A stretch of 64,000 nt of DNA from Paragonimus skrjabini miyazakii (GCA_014338405.1 JTDE01022256.1:41280-105279), one strand, 5' to 3'; shown: positions 39,638 to 50,859, numbered from the stretch's first letter. Notes: generated by a model from the sequence alone, not told the origin. A program made the numbers and translations.

Positions 39638-41113
39638 CTGGATAAACAAACCCGTCTGCGTCAACAACTGCCTCATCACCTTCCATTCTATTCCACTCGA
39701 TTAGGTCGGCAGAATAACTGGGGGCTGTGAACCGCTTCCGAGAACCGTAGTACCGTTTAGCTGAACGGCGTAGTCGAGTCCGTTGTAGCGGTGACTGGCC
39801 AAGTTGACGGCGGCAATCAGTTGTGAACGAATCCGAAAGACTGGCTGCCGGCAAAGATGTGACCATTAAGGAGGAACACAGAGAGCGAGAAGGCTCCAGT
39901 CCGGAATCCACTTCCGAAACTGAGGTTATAGGTAGATGACTGGGGCAACCCACAGAAGCATACAGTGGTGTCGAGACCTGATCTACCGAAGCACAAAGAA
40001 CGGAGTGCTCCCGAATGATTTCCGGGGAGAGATCACAGGAGGACTGACAATCTGGAAGCCCACTGAGATCAACATGACCAGTGGGATGATCAGCATGAAA
40101 TAGTACGGCGGTTGATGGTACTGGTCCACGCGATGGACTCGGTTCAGTTGCAAAGGACAAACTAGTATTGAGGCTGTTCTGTGATTCGGAGTAGCACTGA
40201 GAATAACCGACAGAATCTGTGTCTGAACCACCTTCCAAATTATCCCGTAAATGCCATACAAAATCAAGATTATCTTCTGCATGATCCAGTCCTATTCGAG
40301 TAGCCTGCAATTTGTAATGCAGTCGATCAAGTACCTCCTCTAAATAGGATAAGTCGGCAGATAATTCAGTGGCCTTTTGAGCTAGATCAACAAAATGTTT
40401 ACACTCGCTATGCGAACGCTGTTGTAACTGTGAAGACGCGGGTGACCTCAGAGACTCGTTAGCACCGTCACCTGTTGTCTGGGGATCCAGTAAAAAAGAA
40501 GTGACATCCATCAGATTCAAAAAACGTGACTCCTCAACACTTGACTCAGGTTCACCTGTCAAATATGCAGAGCCTTTTTGTGGGGAAAGTACATGATCAC
40601 TGAAAAGTTCATCATATTCAAATTCGTCATTTCGTGAACTTATCAACGAAGCTGAACGGTCCAGAGGAGTGGCTGTAGGATTCGTTTCACGGTTATGGTC
40701 GTAGAAATATTTTCTTGAGAGTGGGTCACTGTGAATCCGTTGCATGAGCACACCAAACGGCGGAGGTCGCAGTTCAATTTCCAGATGCTTACCGTTCTCA
40801 CTCGATACACTGCCGCCCACCTTAGAAGTAGGATGCATCCTACTGCATAATGAGTCCGTGTCATTTTCTGAGGTCGGCACAAAGAAATACGGGTATTCAT
40901 AAATTGGAAACCGCCTGTCAACTGAACCCAGGTCCGTCTTGAGTGGAATTCTTAAAGTTGATACATCACCTGGAACAAGCGAAACGGGCGAATTCGCTGT
41001 ACTGTGCGACAAATTCGGTTTCCTCGTCATATCACGAGTGACGGCACGCATGTCATTAGATGTCGTGGAGGGCGCTCCATCACCGGAGGAACGAGGATGT
41101 TTTGTTAAGGAAT
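39638..41113 (-). CDS. large internal exon, uncharacterised Ser-rich coiled-coil protein
   Basis: An open frame of 492 codons, far longer than chance. On the minus strand it is bounded by a pyrimidine-rich acceptor (CTCTTTTTCAG) and a consensus donor (CAG followed by GTAAGT). The exon enters in phase 1, completing an Asp codon with the exon at 42510-42816, and leaves in phase 1. The product is hydrophilic and rich in Ser, Pro and Asp. A helical, coiled-coil-like segment lies near residues 230-285 (KATELSADLSYLEEVLDRLH, then YKLQATRIGLDHAEDNLDFV). Before the end come a basic stretch (RLRRSAKRYYGSRKRF) and then DADGFVYPG. The first ATG in the frame is internal, not the true start. A long, largely disordered scaffold or adaptor protein is likely; the family was not recognised. 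Confidence 0.85.
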
Positions 41114-42509
41114 CTGAAAAAGAGATATTACCTGCATGAGCAGCTTTGTGATCAAGAAACTAACCAGTGGCATGCCATTTTAGTTACGTCTGAAGAAAAT
41201 ATACTATGCACATTTAGACCTGGCGGATAGTTTGACATAGTCGAGGTATAAAGCACAAAATTCAACTTAAAAATTAATGTTATTGTGAGCTGACTGCGGA
41301 GCATAAAAACAGGCAACAGTTCACCCGTTTGCTCATAACATCCGGATGCACATGTAATACGACGGAGGATTTCATCTACTGCCTCAGTTAGAAAAGGTTC
41401 AATTAATATAAACAAAGCGGCCTTTCTGTTTCGGACACATGAAAAGACTGTCAATATGGGTAACGCGTAAATTGACTTGTATAATATGATGAACAAGTAG
41501 AAATTTACAACCGTTTACAACAGTTCACTGGATAGTTTGTAATATAAAGTCTACCGGGTGCATGTTTCCTGAGTCATTCACGGCCTGAACAACCTGGAAG
41601 GGGTGGAACATGTACAGGATTCTCTGAATTGTACGACAGCGGTCATTTTGCATTGAGGACAACCGTTTGCGTTAAACGCGGTTGTTCTCTCAAGATGATT
41701 GCCAGCAAAGACTGAACTGTCAATTAACGAAGCGACTTACACCTCGAGGTTTAATCTAATCCATGGATAAACGCGATCCCTAATAAAACTAGACACAGCA
41801 TCACATATCTGATACAGTCGGCACAAAACTAACTATAGAAATAGGCATTATGACGTGGATTGAACGGAGCGAAAGAGGTATGTGAATCCTTACAGGTGCC
41901 ACTATTCACGCTTCTGTGACGTTTTTACACCAGTTACGAAGCGCCAACCGAGAAGACGCGTTGAGTCGACTAGAACAATGTGGGTTGTTTTAAGCATTCA
42001 TGTCGAGTAATTATCTGACCATTGCATTGCTCTTTTAGTAGACAATGAGCACCGCAAACAAGGTTCCATCAGTCAAGCGACGGGATGGCACAAAAGGCAC
42101 ATGTTAGAGCCAAAATAAAAGTCGATTTCGAGAGAAGGAATTCGGTATGGACACATTCATGGTGTTGTTGTTGAAAATCAATTATCTGACAGCTTCATTG
42201 CTCATGTGCTGATTCCATAACACAACTGTCATGCAACTACAGGACACAACGCACGAATGTAGAATGTTCACGCCCTTTATTAGAAACGCACATATACCTC
42301 GGTCGACAGAGGCGAAACGGATTAGTCAACGCCACTCTATACAAAATGCGACCGGCGGTAGTTTCTTAGACATTTAAATAAGTGAAGTAAACAAAATTAT
42401 TCACCAGTTCAAATGTGCCGTCATTAAGAGCGAACATAAACACGGGTCCCTGTGTTATGAGTTGAATCGTTATCAAATCGAAATTGAGTACTGGCAAAAT
42501 TTAACTTAC
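41114..42509 (-). other. intron
   Basis: Flanked on the minus strand by the donor GTTG followed by GTAAGT and the acceptor TTTTTCAG. No repeat or gene recognised inside. Confidence 0.7.
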
Positions 42510-42816
42510 CAACAGGCCCAAATTCAGCTACACTAGAAAAACGCCGCTTCAATGGAGCCACAGAAGAATTCGAACATGGAGTGGCTTGTGTAGCACTGAT
42601 AACAACACGCCTTTCAGAAGATTTGCTGCCCATGCCGGTGGCTCGTTTTGGTGAACGAGTTTTACATGGGATCTTAGCAATCCGTGTTGCTGTTGCAAGT
42701 GATGTATCAAGGCGTGCTTGGTCGTCCAGACACTCACGAATAGCACGATCAAACGGGTTCAGAGTGGGACCGAAGACCCAGCCCTCCCACAAATTTAGCC
42801 AGCAAAGGGGACAAAC
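42510..42816 (-). CDS. internal exon of the same uncharacterised gene
   Basis: 307 bp bounded on the minus strand by the acceptor CCTTATCTAG and the donor GTAAGT. It enters in phase 0 and leaves in phase 1, so it joins both neighbouring exons without a frame break. The translation starts VCPLCWLNLWEGWVFGPTLN and continues PFDRAIRECLDDQARLD. That dense, Trp-rich N-terminal block looks like the most conserved, folded part of the protein. A basic Ser/Thr-rich tail follows (KIPCKTRSPKRATG, LKRRFSSVAEFGPV). Family not recognised. The Cys pair in CPLC is too isolated to call a zinc motif. Confidence 0.75.
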
Positions 42817-43003
42817 CTAGATAAGGGAAACGAAAGGATGGAAAAAGAACTATGCGTAAAGACAACACAACCTAGAAAGTGTGCACAACACGAACTTTGG
42901 GTATGCACTGGTTCAGATTATAGACCTGAACAGGAAAATGAAAAAAAAAGGATTTCAAATTACTACTTGAGAACAAAACAAGATTGAAATATATTCAATG
43001 ATA

Positions 43004-43264
43004 TCAGTTCGCAAAGATCACCTGATTCATTAAAGAATGAAGCCAGTGAGGAGAGTGATGTGTTTTAATCAGATCACAGCTAAGAAAGGTGGTTTTTGAA
43101 GCATCGTTAGCCAAATCACCACTGACTGGATTGGCCGTGAAGATGTTGAATCGGAAATGTTGAGAAACTTCAACGCAGTCGAACATACTTGCACGGATCA
43201 GTACGGGTCCACCAGTAAAATGCGACTGCGCCAACCCGATGGAACAATCAGGGTCATCTGACAC
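43004..43264 (-). pseudogene. protein-like ORF in intron, possible gene or repeat fragment
   Basis: 86 codons on the minus strand with protein-like composition (SDDPDCSIGLAQSHFTGGPV, then FDCVEVSQHFRFNIFTANPV, then CDLIKTHHSPHWLHSLMNQ). A possible acceptor (GCGTGTCAG) would give phase 1, which fits neither neighbouring exon of the host gene, and the only donor-like site (CAG followed by GTGATC) is weak. It may be a fragment of a repeat-encoded protein or a decayed exon. No domain was recognised. Confidence 0.3.
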
Positions 43265-44119
43265 GCAACCCGTTCAGGCCTGGGGAACCAGAAAAAGAGC
43301 AGATCACAGGTTGTTCTGTGTGCTGCATCGTGGTGGCACACAAACCCGAAAACCGAAGTTTCTCATCGTCGTGGTGTGTCAGAGAGAGTTCAGAATTTGT
43401 TCTCAAACCAACGTAACAGTGTCGTTTTTAGGAAAAATCGGCAAAATAATTGCTCGTGAAATGCCAAGCAAAAGAAAATGGAGAGGATCATTTCGTTAAC
43501 ATTCTACAGGAACCATGATGTATAACAGAGTTCGAAAAGAAAACCGGTAGTTATAGCATTCTATAACGAGAATAAATGCGCTGGTAACGCAGTAGAAAAC
43601 TTTAATGTGAGAGGTGCTACCAGAAGGTATATAATGGCTGTGTTTGTAAACTATATTGGATAACTCGGCACTAGATGTGTGAATCTGTTATTGTAAGGTC
43701 ACTGGGATTGAAACAGGAAGAGACATAACTCAAAATCCAACTATGGGGTGAGGGATTCACACCATGAATACATCAACGAAGATAACAGATGCCCGGAAAG
43801 GTAGACAACAGAAGTATTAGATCTAAATGTCAACACGTCTGTCGCATTTGCGTCAGTACCTGTTGCTCGCAATCTGTCTCGAAGGTGTGTATGCCAGTGT
43901 ACCAAAGATGTCAGTTGTGTGCATAACAACGTAAACTAGATGTCTTTTCCTGTTGTTCTATCTCAGCATGATGTAGTTTAGGTGTAAATTCTGGCTCAAA
44001 GTAGACAGTACTCAATACACGGTTTTAAACAAAAGATTGGACTTGTCAGCAGGTAACATGTGTAAGTACGAAGAGATCTACCACAAGCCAACAGGCTGAG
44101 ACAAACTTGCTTTCTGTCA

Positions 44120-44785
44120 GTTACGGTGATTAACAAACCACATTTGAATAGGGAAATCAAATGATCCGCTTTGCAAGATGGTACTACTACTTCGTATGTT
44201 CTAGTCAGTTTCTACACATAACAGCAGCGAAATTCAAAAATAATTAAGCGAATTAAGCTCACAAATCAAGTCCACCTATGTAATAGTCAGTCACTAGTCA
44301 AAACCAGGGCAGCTGAAGATTCAAGGTCAACAACTTTTGCACACAGAGGACTGGCTCGTTGCGTATGACAAGCAATGCCCCGAGTGACTTAAGAATGACG
44401 GGTTTGTGATAGCGTACCAACACACAGAAGTCGTCTGTCGGATCAACCGCATGACATTTCTCTAGTAGGTGTCTGACGATCGAGGAAGCCGGCTTGCGGT
44501 GTTTAGTGGGGTCCCCTCACACAGTAAGTTCTCGATATATCTGAGGACGTGCTCCTCCCTCTTAAGCCAGTTACCTGTGTGCTAAAGTTATTAAACTTGA
44601 TCGTTTGTCTGTTCTGGTTTTGAATAGTGACAGACTAATGCACGGATGAACTTGATTTATGAGCTTAATTCGCTTAATTATTTTTGAATTTCACTGCTGT
44701 TATGTGTAATAATTGACGAGAACATACGAAATGTTAGTACCATCTTGCAAAACCGGTTTTCCTATCCAAAATCGTAACTGGGGAA
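44120..44785. repeat. large foldback (inverted repeat) element
   Basis: The left arm (about 44120-44360) and right arm (about 44560-44785) are reverse complements of each other with mismatches and short gaps, separated by about 200 bp. The strongest matching core is in the left arm at 44226-44266 (AAATTCAAAAATAATTAAGC then GAATTAAGCTCA) with its complement near 44670-44695. Other shared blocks are GCAAGATGGTACTA, TACACATAACAGCAG and AGTCAAAACCAG. The loop contains a GGGGTCCCCT palindrome. No coding capacity. It could be a foldback transposon, the two ends of a deleted DNA transposon, or two copies of one repeat in opposite orientation. Confidence 0.8.
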
Positions 44786-45204
44786 TTATGTTTTGTAATT
44801 CTGAAACCATAATTGGTTGTTCTAGGGGTAACAGTTCCTAATTGTTTTAGTGTCCATGCACCAAAGGTCTTTGCTATGTTGTTTTCGTTCACGGCTGCTA
44901 CATTTCCTCATAACCAACTAACACGTAACTCGACTTTCCCCTAGAAGTTACTTTGAGTTACAATATGACACAACCATTACATGTTAGCGATGTGTTTACC
45001 GAAGCCAAAAGTGAAACTTTCTAAGTCTGAAGCTCAGAGTATCCCTCTACGTCATATCACGTGACTACTCAATTCCTCAACGCACGTGCATGCTCCCACT
45101 GAGCGCACTGGTAACCTGTTGTTTTCGTGGGTTTGTCGTCAAAGGAATACGTGTATACTGCTAGTGATTTATTGCACTGTAATGGAATTTCTGGTAAACA
45201 ATAT

Positions 45205-45311
45205 CACTATTAATAACGATAGCAATAATAATAACAACAACAACCATCATTATCATCATCGTCATCTTTCTCCTCCTTGACCACCACCACATCATCATCA
45301 TCATTATCAAA
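45205..45311. repeat. complex trinucleotide microsatellite
   Basis: A run that passes from AAT-type through AAC-type to ATC and ACC-type trinucleotides, about 105 bp long, inside the 42817-46701 intron. Confidence 0.9.
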
Positions 45312-46701
45312 GACAGCAATACATATTTGGTTAGCGCTGATGCTTAACTGTCATAGAGCTATAAAGCAAAAAGAATACGCTTTATGCAAGAAAAATAAAA
45401 GCCAAGAGAGTGGGACTAAAATGAAAAGCTAAGAATCTCCCTCTGGAAGAGCACAAACCGTACAACTGATTTTAATATGCGGTAAATTCACAACGCCAAA
45501 GGTTGTTCTAATCTCTCATTAGACGACAAAGACAACCTATGACTACTTCCAACTTTGTGAATACAAAAGCGAGGCTAACTTATGCGATGTTAATCCAAAC
45601 AACTCAGAATCGTACATTCTAACTATGTAGGTTAATCGATGGGAAGACGCTAGTTCAGCATGTGCATCCGGTGTGTTATGGTAAATCGTAGACGTGGTCA
45701 GTAGACAAGATGACTTGGTTGTTGTATTAGCACCTTCTTTAATATGTCACACATCAATGAGAAATGCGACGAGGCCTGTAATCTGTTACCGGTTACTCAT
45801 CCCAGTCAATCTCACCTATGACCATGTTCCGGAGATAGTAATGTCAAGTAGACTTTCCTGGTGGTTTTTCCATTTGGATCGTACTCACATAGTCTCAGTT
45901 CGCGGAAACTCAGAATATAGGTATCACGTATACTGTACTTCCGAAAAGCGTCAGATCAACAGGAATCATCTTTGGTGGTAACACACTGAACAATTCTGTC
46001 TACTCGACTAACTGCGATCATATCGGTGGAAAAGTGAGTTAATAGATCAGGTACCATCATGGTGTTCATCAACCTGCGCAATGCATGGCGATAAGAGGAG
46101 GCTGGCTTACCCACGAAGGTGATAGTGACCTACATATTTAGGTTCTGACCACCACTACGTTTTGGCGTAAAAGACTCACCAATTATGTATATCTGACACT
46201 CACTGCTCATGTATGAACACCTGCATATGACGAGATCATCATTCGAGCAGCAAAAACTGACAGAAGAAGGTTTTACGGTTTGGCAATTTGAATGGTTTTA
46301 CGTCCAGCATAACCTCCCACTGCCAAAACTGTGAGTCGTAATTACAAGTCATTCCACCGGTTGACTGATACAGCGTTGATTATAAAACCAAGAGGTTGGC
46401 TAGAAAAGGCAGTGCAACAACTACGAATCGACTTGGAACACACACAAATAAGTGGTGACGTGGCTTGTCATCATGAACACAACACGTTTCTTCGGACGAG
46501 AATTCGACCATCTGAAACACTCGCCGCCAGATCACATATAATCGGAGGTAGACGTACGGGAAATTTCCAATCGCGTGAATGCACGATAGGCTTTGAGTTA
46601 CCTATATTTAATCTGTCCGCACCATGCGATGGCACCACACACATGTTGGTACTGGGCGAATTAATGCATTCATAGGGTCATGCATACAGATATATACTTA
46701 C

Positions 46702-47067
46702 CTGCGCGAAGCCGCTAGTAAAATGAGCGCAGCTCATAGCAGCATTTGTCCAGGAAAATGGAGATGGAGTCTCCACTTCAATCACTGGATCCATCGGAGC
46801 AGGATCATTTTTGGCTGAATGCAACGGAGTATCCCACCTAGAAGGCACGGATGTAGAATAATTCGTTCCGTAGCGAGAATCCGAATTTGTTTTCGATTTG
46901 GGATCGCTCAGCTTCTCTGAATGTGAGCGATACCTGGCAGGCGGTGTACGGGGGGTTCGATGCACATCCAAGCAAGATTGTGTTTGCGTCCAGATGACAT
47001 CGTCAGGAGGCAGCACTGGCAAGTCCTCCGGGTTACTCGAGAAATGGGAGTCGTCACCCGGAGTGGA
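46702..47067 (-). CDS. internal exon of the same uncharacterised gene
   Basis: 366 bp (122 codons), phase 0 at both ends. On the minus strand it is bounded by an acceptor (CATGTCTGCAG) and a consensus donor (GCGCAG followed by GTAAGT). The product is polar and Pro/Ser-rich (STPGDDSHFSSNPEDLPVLP, then RTPPARYRSHSEKLSD), ending SCAHFTSGFAQ. That is consistent with a disordered linker with possible phosphorylation sites. It joins in phase with 42510-42816 below it and with the candidate exon at 49292-49392 above it. Confidence 0.75.
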
Positions 47068-47792
47068 CTGCAGACATGAAAAAATGAGCTTTTTGAACAA
47101 GCTAAGCAACAGGAAGAAGCAAAAGTCATAAACTGTGACTGTTTTGTCACAACAACAAATGCGAACTGTCTAAGGTAAAAGGACATCACACAACCGATTA
47201 TGCTAGATTGATCCGCAGCCCACTTTCAAACCGGAAGATGTAATAAAGTCTAATGTGGAAAAAAATACACATACAGACAGCAGAACCTTTGTGTGTCCAC
47301 CAGAAAACCACATGAAAGCAGACGCAGTCGGTACCAATTAACATATCTTCTTGTATAAAGCTCAAAAATTCTGAAGAGCCTGAGAACGTGTAAACACAGT
47401 TACCAGGTTACGTGTTGAACAACAAGGTAAAAATGAAAGGCCGACCTGAAACAATCAAGCATATTCAGCACTCATTATCAGTAATAATAATAATAATGAT
47501 CATATATGGTATATAGTAGGAGAAGGGGTCTCATTGCAAGATCTTAACGACTACGTCGATTAGCAGTGGGATTACATGTTTGCAAAATTTGACTCAACTC
47601 CTTCTCAGGTCATGCCAGACGTTTGTTAATTTTTACAATAGAGAAAAACGATTGATGTTTTTCAGCTTGTAATAGAAGAAAGCGCGACGGAAAAAGGAGA
47701 GTAATTCGCATATCTTGCTGAAACCCCGGAGACCGCAATCGCATGTCATAGTAACTGAATGCCCAGATTACCATTCTGACACTTATTCGAGA

Positions 47793-47807
47793 ATGATGTG
47801 TTCGAGT
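47793..47807 (+). repeat. 5' target-site duplication of LINE copy L2
   Basis: ATGATGTGTTCGAGT, identical to 48930-48944 on the other side of the LINE copy. The first few bases could also be part of the ATG-repeat tail on the 3' side. Confidence 0.85.
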
Positions 47808-48929
47808 TTAGTTCATCACTTCTAGTGGTTTTCGTCAAGGGCGTCCCATTTCCCCTTTCCTGTTCAATTTTGTCAGAGACGACATTCTGGAGGGTGCGCT
47901 TGAGCAGTCCAGTGAACTTGGTGTTGAGCTTCTTCCTGGCGCTAGATTGACCGATCTGGAGTACGTGGACGACAGTCTTATTTAGCCCCTCTGCTGAAGA
48001 CATGCAGACCATACTGAACAAGGTGAGTGATCGGGCTGGTTTGTATAGAATGCGTTTCTCACCTTCAAAGTTCAAAGTGTTGCTTCAAGACAGGGGCACT
48101 TCAACTCCTACTTTCTTCATTACAGGTAATCCGCTTGAAACTGTGGACAGTTTCACATACTTGGGTAGCACTATCTCGTCAGCCTGTAATTTTGCTGAGA
48201 TATCAGCGAGGATAACAAAGGCACGAGTCGCCTTTGCCAAACTGCGTCATCTCTGGCGTCAAAAAGACGTCCGGTTGTCGCTGAAAGGAAAGGTATATAA
48301 TGCCTGTGTGAGTTCCATTTTGCTCAAAAGTTCCGAAACGTGGCCTGTTCACAAGGAAGATATCAACAGGCTTGCTGTGTTTGACCATCGGTGTCTCCGA
48401 GAATTGGCCCATATTAAGTGGACTGATCGCGTGAGCAATGTGGCCGTTCGCCGGCGCATATTCCGGAACGCTCCGGATGCGCGATCAATTAGTCAATTAC
48501 TCACGTTGCACAGCCTGCGATGGTTCGGTCACGTACTCCGTGTGCCAGCTGATCGTTCACCTTACCCGGCATTATATACTTAGACCACCAACAGTTGGGT
48601 GAAACCACATGGTGATCAAGCAGCAACATGGTCACGGAATATGAAGACCCTGACTGCTCCACTGAGCAAAGTGGTTAGGTGACGCCTGCCTGGATGGGGT
48701 CTACGTGATCACCTAAACCGCTGATTGGAGACACTTTCTGAGATGGCGTTGTGTCGCAGTCAATGGGGTACCTGCATCCAAGTAATTTCGGGTTCTTCTG
48801 CATATACTTCTTTTATTAATTTTCAACCTTAGTAACGTTTTCTTCTAGGATATTCCACGTCACTGTTGAGGCGTGCGGCGGCCCAAGCCGCAGTACTTTT
48901 TGGTCAGGCTCATGGCTGCTATGCTGATG
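47808..48929 (+). mobile_element. 5'-truncated LINE (RTE-like), copy L2
   Basis: A 3' part of a non-LTR retrotransposon. It opens within the reverse transcriptase (FLFNFVRDDILEGALEQSSE, then LGVELLPGARLTDLEYVDD). The catalytic box reads YVDD, so both Asp residues are present. A one-base shift just after it leads to the frame 48002-48583 (SAEDMQTILN, SPSKFKVLLQD, FTYLGSTIS, VFDHRCLREL, LHSLRWFGHVLRV). That frame stops at a TAG (48581) after PALYT, although the sequence beyond still resembles protein (TTNSWVKPHG). The copy ends in a short ATG-repeat tail near 48926. Perfect 15-bp duplications flank it, so this is a target-primed insertion with defined ends. It sits in an intron of the minus-strand gene. 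Not autonomous. Confidence 0.92.
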
Positions 48930-48944
48930 ATGATGTGTTCGAGT
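48930..48944 (+). repeat. 3' target-site duplication of LINE copy L2
   Basis: Second copy of ATGATGTGTTCGAGT, directly after the ATG-repeat tail. Confidence 0.85.
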
Positions 48945-49291
48945 CCGCGAAATGCATGGTGTTGATGAGATCTGACATGGTAAATACTGCTGTCCATCAC
49001 ATCGCGAGTGGTCACTGAAACCAGTTAATTGAAAAACCCGGCAAAGTCGAAATGGTCGAAACATGAAACATAAAGGTTAAGATCACAGCTCCGTTTTATG
49101 TGTCACGAGGTCATACAAACCTCGTAAGGCGGTCACAAACTGCGGACTGAGTGTGATTCAGCCTGAAAGCAAATTATTCGGACATTTGTAGTCTTTTAGT
49201 TTATGATTGGAAGAAGTAGTTTCTTAACAACAAAGAGCCAAGACATTTCACATACGATATAGACGACTGAAAAGAAGTAGAACCGACGCAC

Positions 49292-49392
49292 CTGATAGGG
49301 CCAACGAAACCAATCGAACATCCGCAAAGCGCTCAGACTGACAAGGCTGATGGCCAAACCGAAGACGTAGATGAAAGCTTTGCGCAATGAAT
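49292..49392 (-). CDS. probable upstream exon with a membrane segment
   Basis: 101 bp on the minus strand, with an acceptor after a run of T (TTTTTTTTAAAAATAG) and a donor CAG followed by GTGCGT. It reads SLRKAFIYVFGLAISLVSLS then ALRMFDWFRWPYQ. That is an 18-residue hydrophobic helix followed by an aromatic interface belt, as at the end of a transmembrane segment. Third positions are rich in G and C. It leaves in phase 0, exactly what the exon at 46702-47067 needs, and enters in phase 1. The short length means chance is not excluded. The LTR of the Ty3-like element starts only about 40 bp upstream of the acceptor. Confidence 0.45.
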
Positions 49393-49431
49393 CTATTTTT
49401 AAAAAAAAACGAAGAAAAATTTGAAATCAAT

Positions 49432-49618
49432 TGTAATGAACTGTATTGTCGTAGTGTCGTTCTTTTTTTGCATCATTTCGTTCTGACTCGTACTAACTAT
49501 TCTCTTTTTCTCTTTTTAGCTGTCAGTCTAACTGTAAGACTAATGAAGTTTTTCTTACGGGCCTCACATCTTTTCAATCTCCAGTTAGCTGAATTGTTGA
49601 GCTTGTTCAATCATTAGA
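49432..49618 (+). repeat. 5' LTR
   Basis: Starts TGTAATGAACTG and ends TCATTAGA. It aligns along its length with 53196-53381, with shared blocks TAACTATTC, CTTTTTAGCTGTCAGTC, TTTCTTACG and GCCTCACATCT. The terminal CA seen in the 3' copy is mutated to GA. Confidence 0.85.
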
Positions 49619-49689
49619 GTTTATTTGTTACACAATTTCACTGAGATGGAACGAGTCTGATGACCTGATCAATTTGACGCCGATTCGAG

Positions 49690-50380
49690 TATCGTGACAG
49701 ATTCAAAACAATGGCCCCACATTTACAAACTTCTTTGCCTCGATGGACCTACTTGAACTTAACAAACTGGGCACTGATTAACTACATATCGCCTTCCGTG
49801 TACGAGTATACTGCTGACTGTCCTAACTTTCAACCAGTTATATCAACCCTCGAAGCAAACTATATTAAACCTAAAAACGAAATCTTCCCCCGTCATTTGC
49901 CAGTCACGTGCAAGTAAGAGACCGGTCAGTTTATCGACGAATACCATTAGAAAATGACATTATTAGCGAAAGATTGTAACTTCAAATCCGTCGCTGTTGA
50001 AGAATATTGTGACACCGCTATTACGGACAACTTCATCAGCGGACCACCATGTAACAACATACATCAGCGACTCCTAGAGAAGATGTTCCTCGATCCTGAA
50101 ACTACCTATAAACAAGCTCTCATTTTAGAAATGGCCAATCAACAAGCACGGATATATCATAATGACTGTGAGTTTTACAACGTCTACTGAGCAATCTACA
50201 CGGTTCCATGATCTTGTTTACTCTCCTGTGCAGTTTGAACATAAAATCTCTGCTACCGAAAGTAATAGTGGTAATGACAGACATCCTCGAGCTCATTGTA
50301 GAGCAGAAAACCGACCTGCAATTGTTGTAGGAAGAAGGGCCATTTTCAGAAGGTTTCCCGTTCTAAAACGTACTCAAAAC
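49690..50380 (+). pseudogene. gag remnant with damaged zinc knuckle
   Basis: Two pieces in different frames. 49711-49917 reads WALINYISPSVYEYTADCPN, then TLEANYIKPKNEIFPRHLP. 49954-50190 reads LLAKDCNFKSVAVEEYCD, then HQRLLEKMFLDPETTYKQAL. These are capsid-type gag segments. A CCHC knuckle follows at 50317-50358 (CNCCRKKGHFQKVS), where the last Cys of Cys-x2-Cys-x4-His-x4-Cys has become Ser. Nucleic-acid binding by this copy would be impaired. Confidence 0.75.
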
Positions 50381-50415
50381 AGGTAACGTCATCAATAAAT
50401 CCTCTACTCTCCTCG

Positions 50416-50718
50416 ATGACGGTTGCGGCGGCACCCAACTGCCTGACTAACGCTATTGTGGGTCGAGTGGTAAACAATATACCAATGCAATCACTTGTGG
50501 ACACTGGATGTTTGGACAGCTACATACCTGTTACGACAGTGAGAAGACATAGATGGCAAGTGGAAAGATCTGCTAGTAAAAGCACTATGGCTTCCGTTCG
50601 TCTGTCAAGTCAGGGCCACTGTTTTGTCAACAATCGGTATAAGAATCAACGCTATCATATAGTTAAACTGTCTCCCAGACCTATGCGCAGACGTTTTGTT
50701 GGGACACAATTTCCTTAA
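50416..50718 (+). pseudogene. retropepsin-type aspartic protease remnant
   Basis: The active-site signature is intact: MQSLVDTGCLDSYIP, with the catalytic Asp at codon 50500-50502 followed by Thr-Gly. The second half of the domain is degraded. The position between gag and reverse transcriptase is as expected for Ty3/gypsy. Confidence 0.75.
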
Positions 50719-50859
50719 GTTGAATTCGAAAGACGTAATACCCTTCCACAATGATAACCCTACGTTTTCGCTACGTGGCCTGTTAGCCATTTAGGTCGAA
50801 GCGCCTTTCACGTTTGGAAATCTCGCACCTAAGTGTAAGTCAATCGGAATAAAATCTCG

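Larger units (their letters stand above)
42817..46701 (-). other. long intron with foldback repeat and microsatellite
   Basis: 3.9 kb between exons in phase 0. It holds a protein-like frame at 43004-43264, the foldback repeat at 44120-44785 and a complex microsatellite at 45205-45311. Confidence 0.65.
47068..49291 (-). other. intron holding a LINE insertion
   Basis: About 2.2 kb, half of which is the LINE copy at 47808-48929 inserted in the opposite orientation to the gene. A short (AAT)n run lies at 47482-47497. Confidence 0.55.

Noticed and set aside
39573..41051. Treating the 492-codon frame as a single-exon gene starting at its first ATG
   Set aside because: The frame extends upstream of the ATG to a clear acceptor and downstream ends at a consensus donor, and both phases fit neighbouring exons. 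The frame beyond the donor is intron read-through.
45205..45311. CRISPR array
   Set aside because: It is a run of trinucleotide repeats without spacers.
47746..48075. 109-codon minus-strand frame as a gene
   Set aside because: It is the shadow of the LINE reverse transcriptase on the plus strand, whose family motifs are clear.
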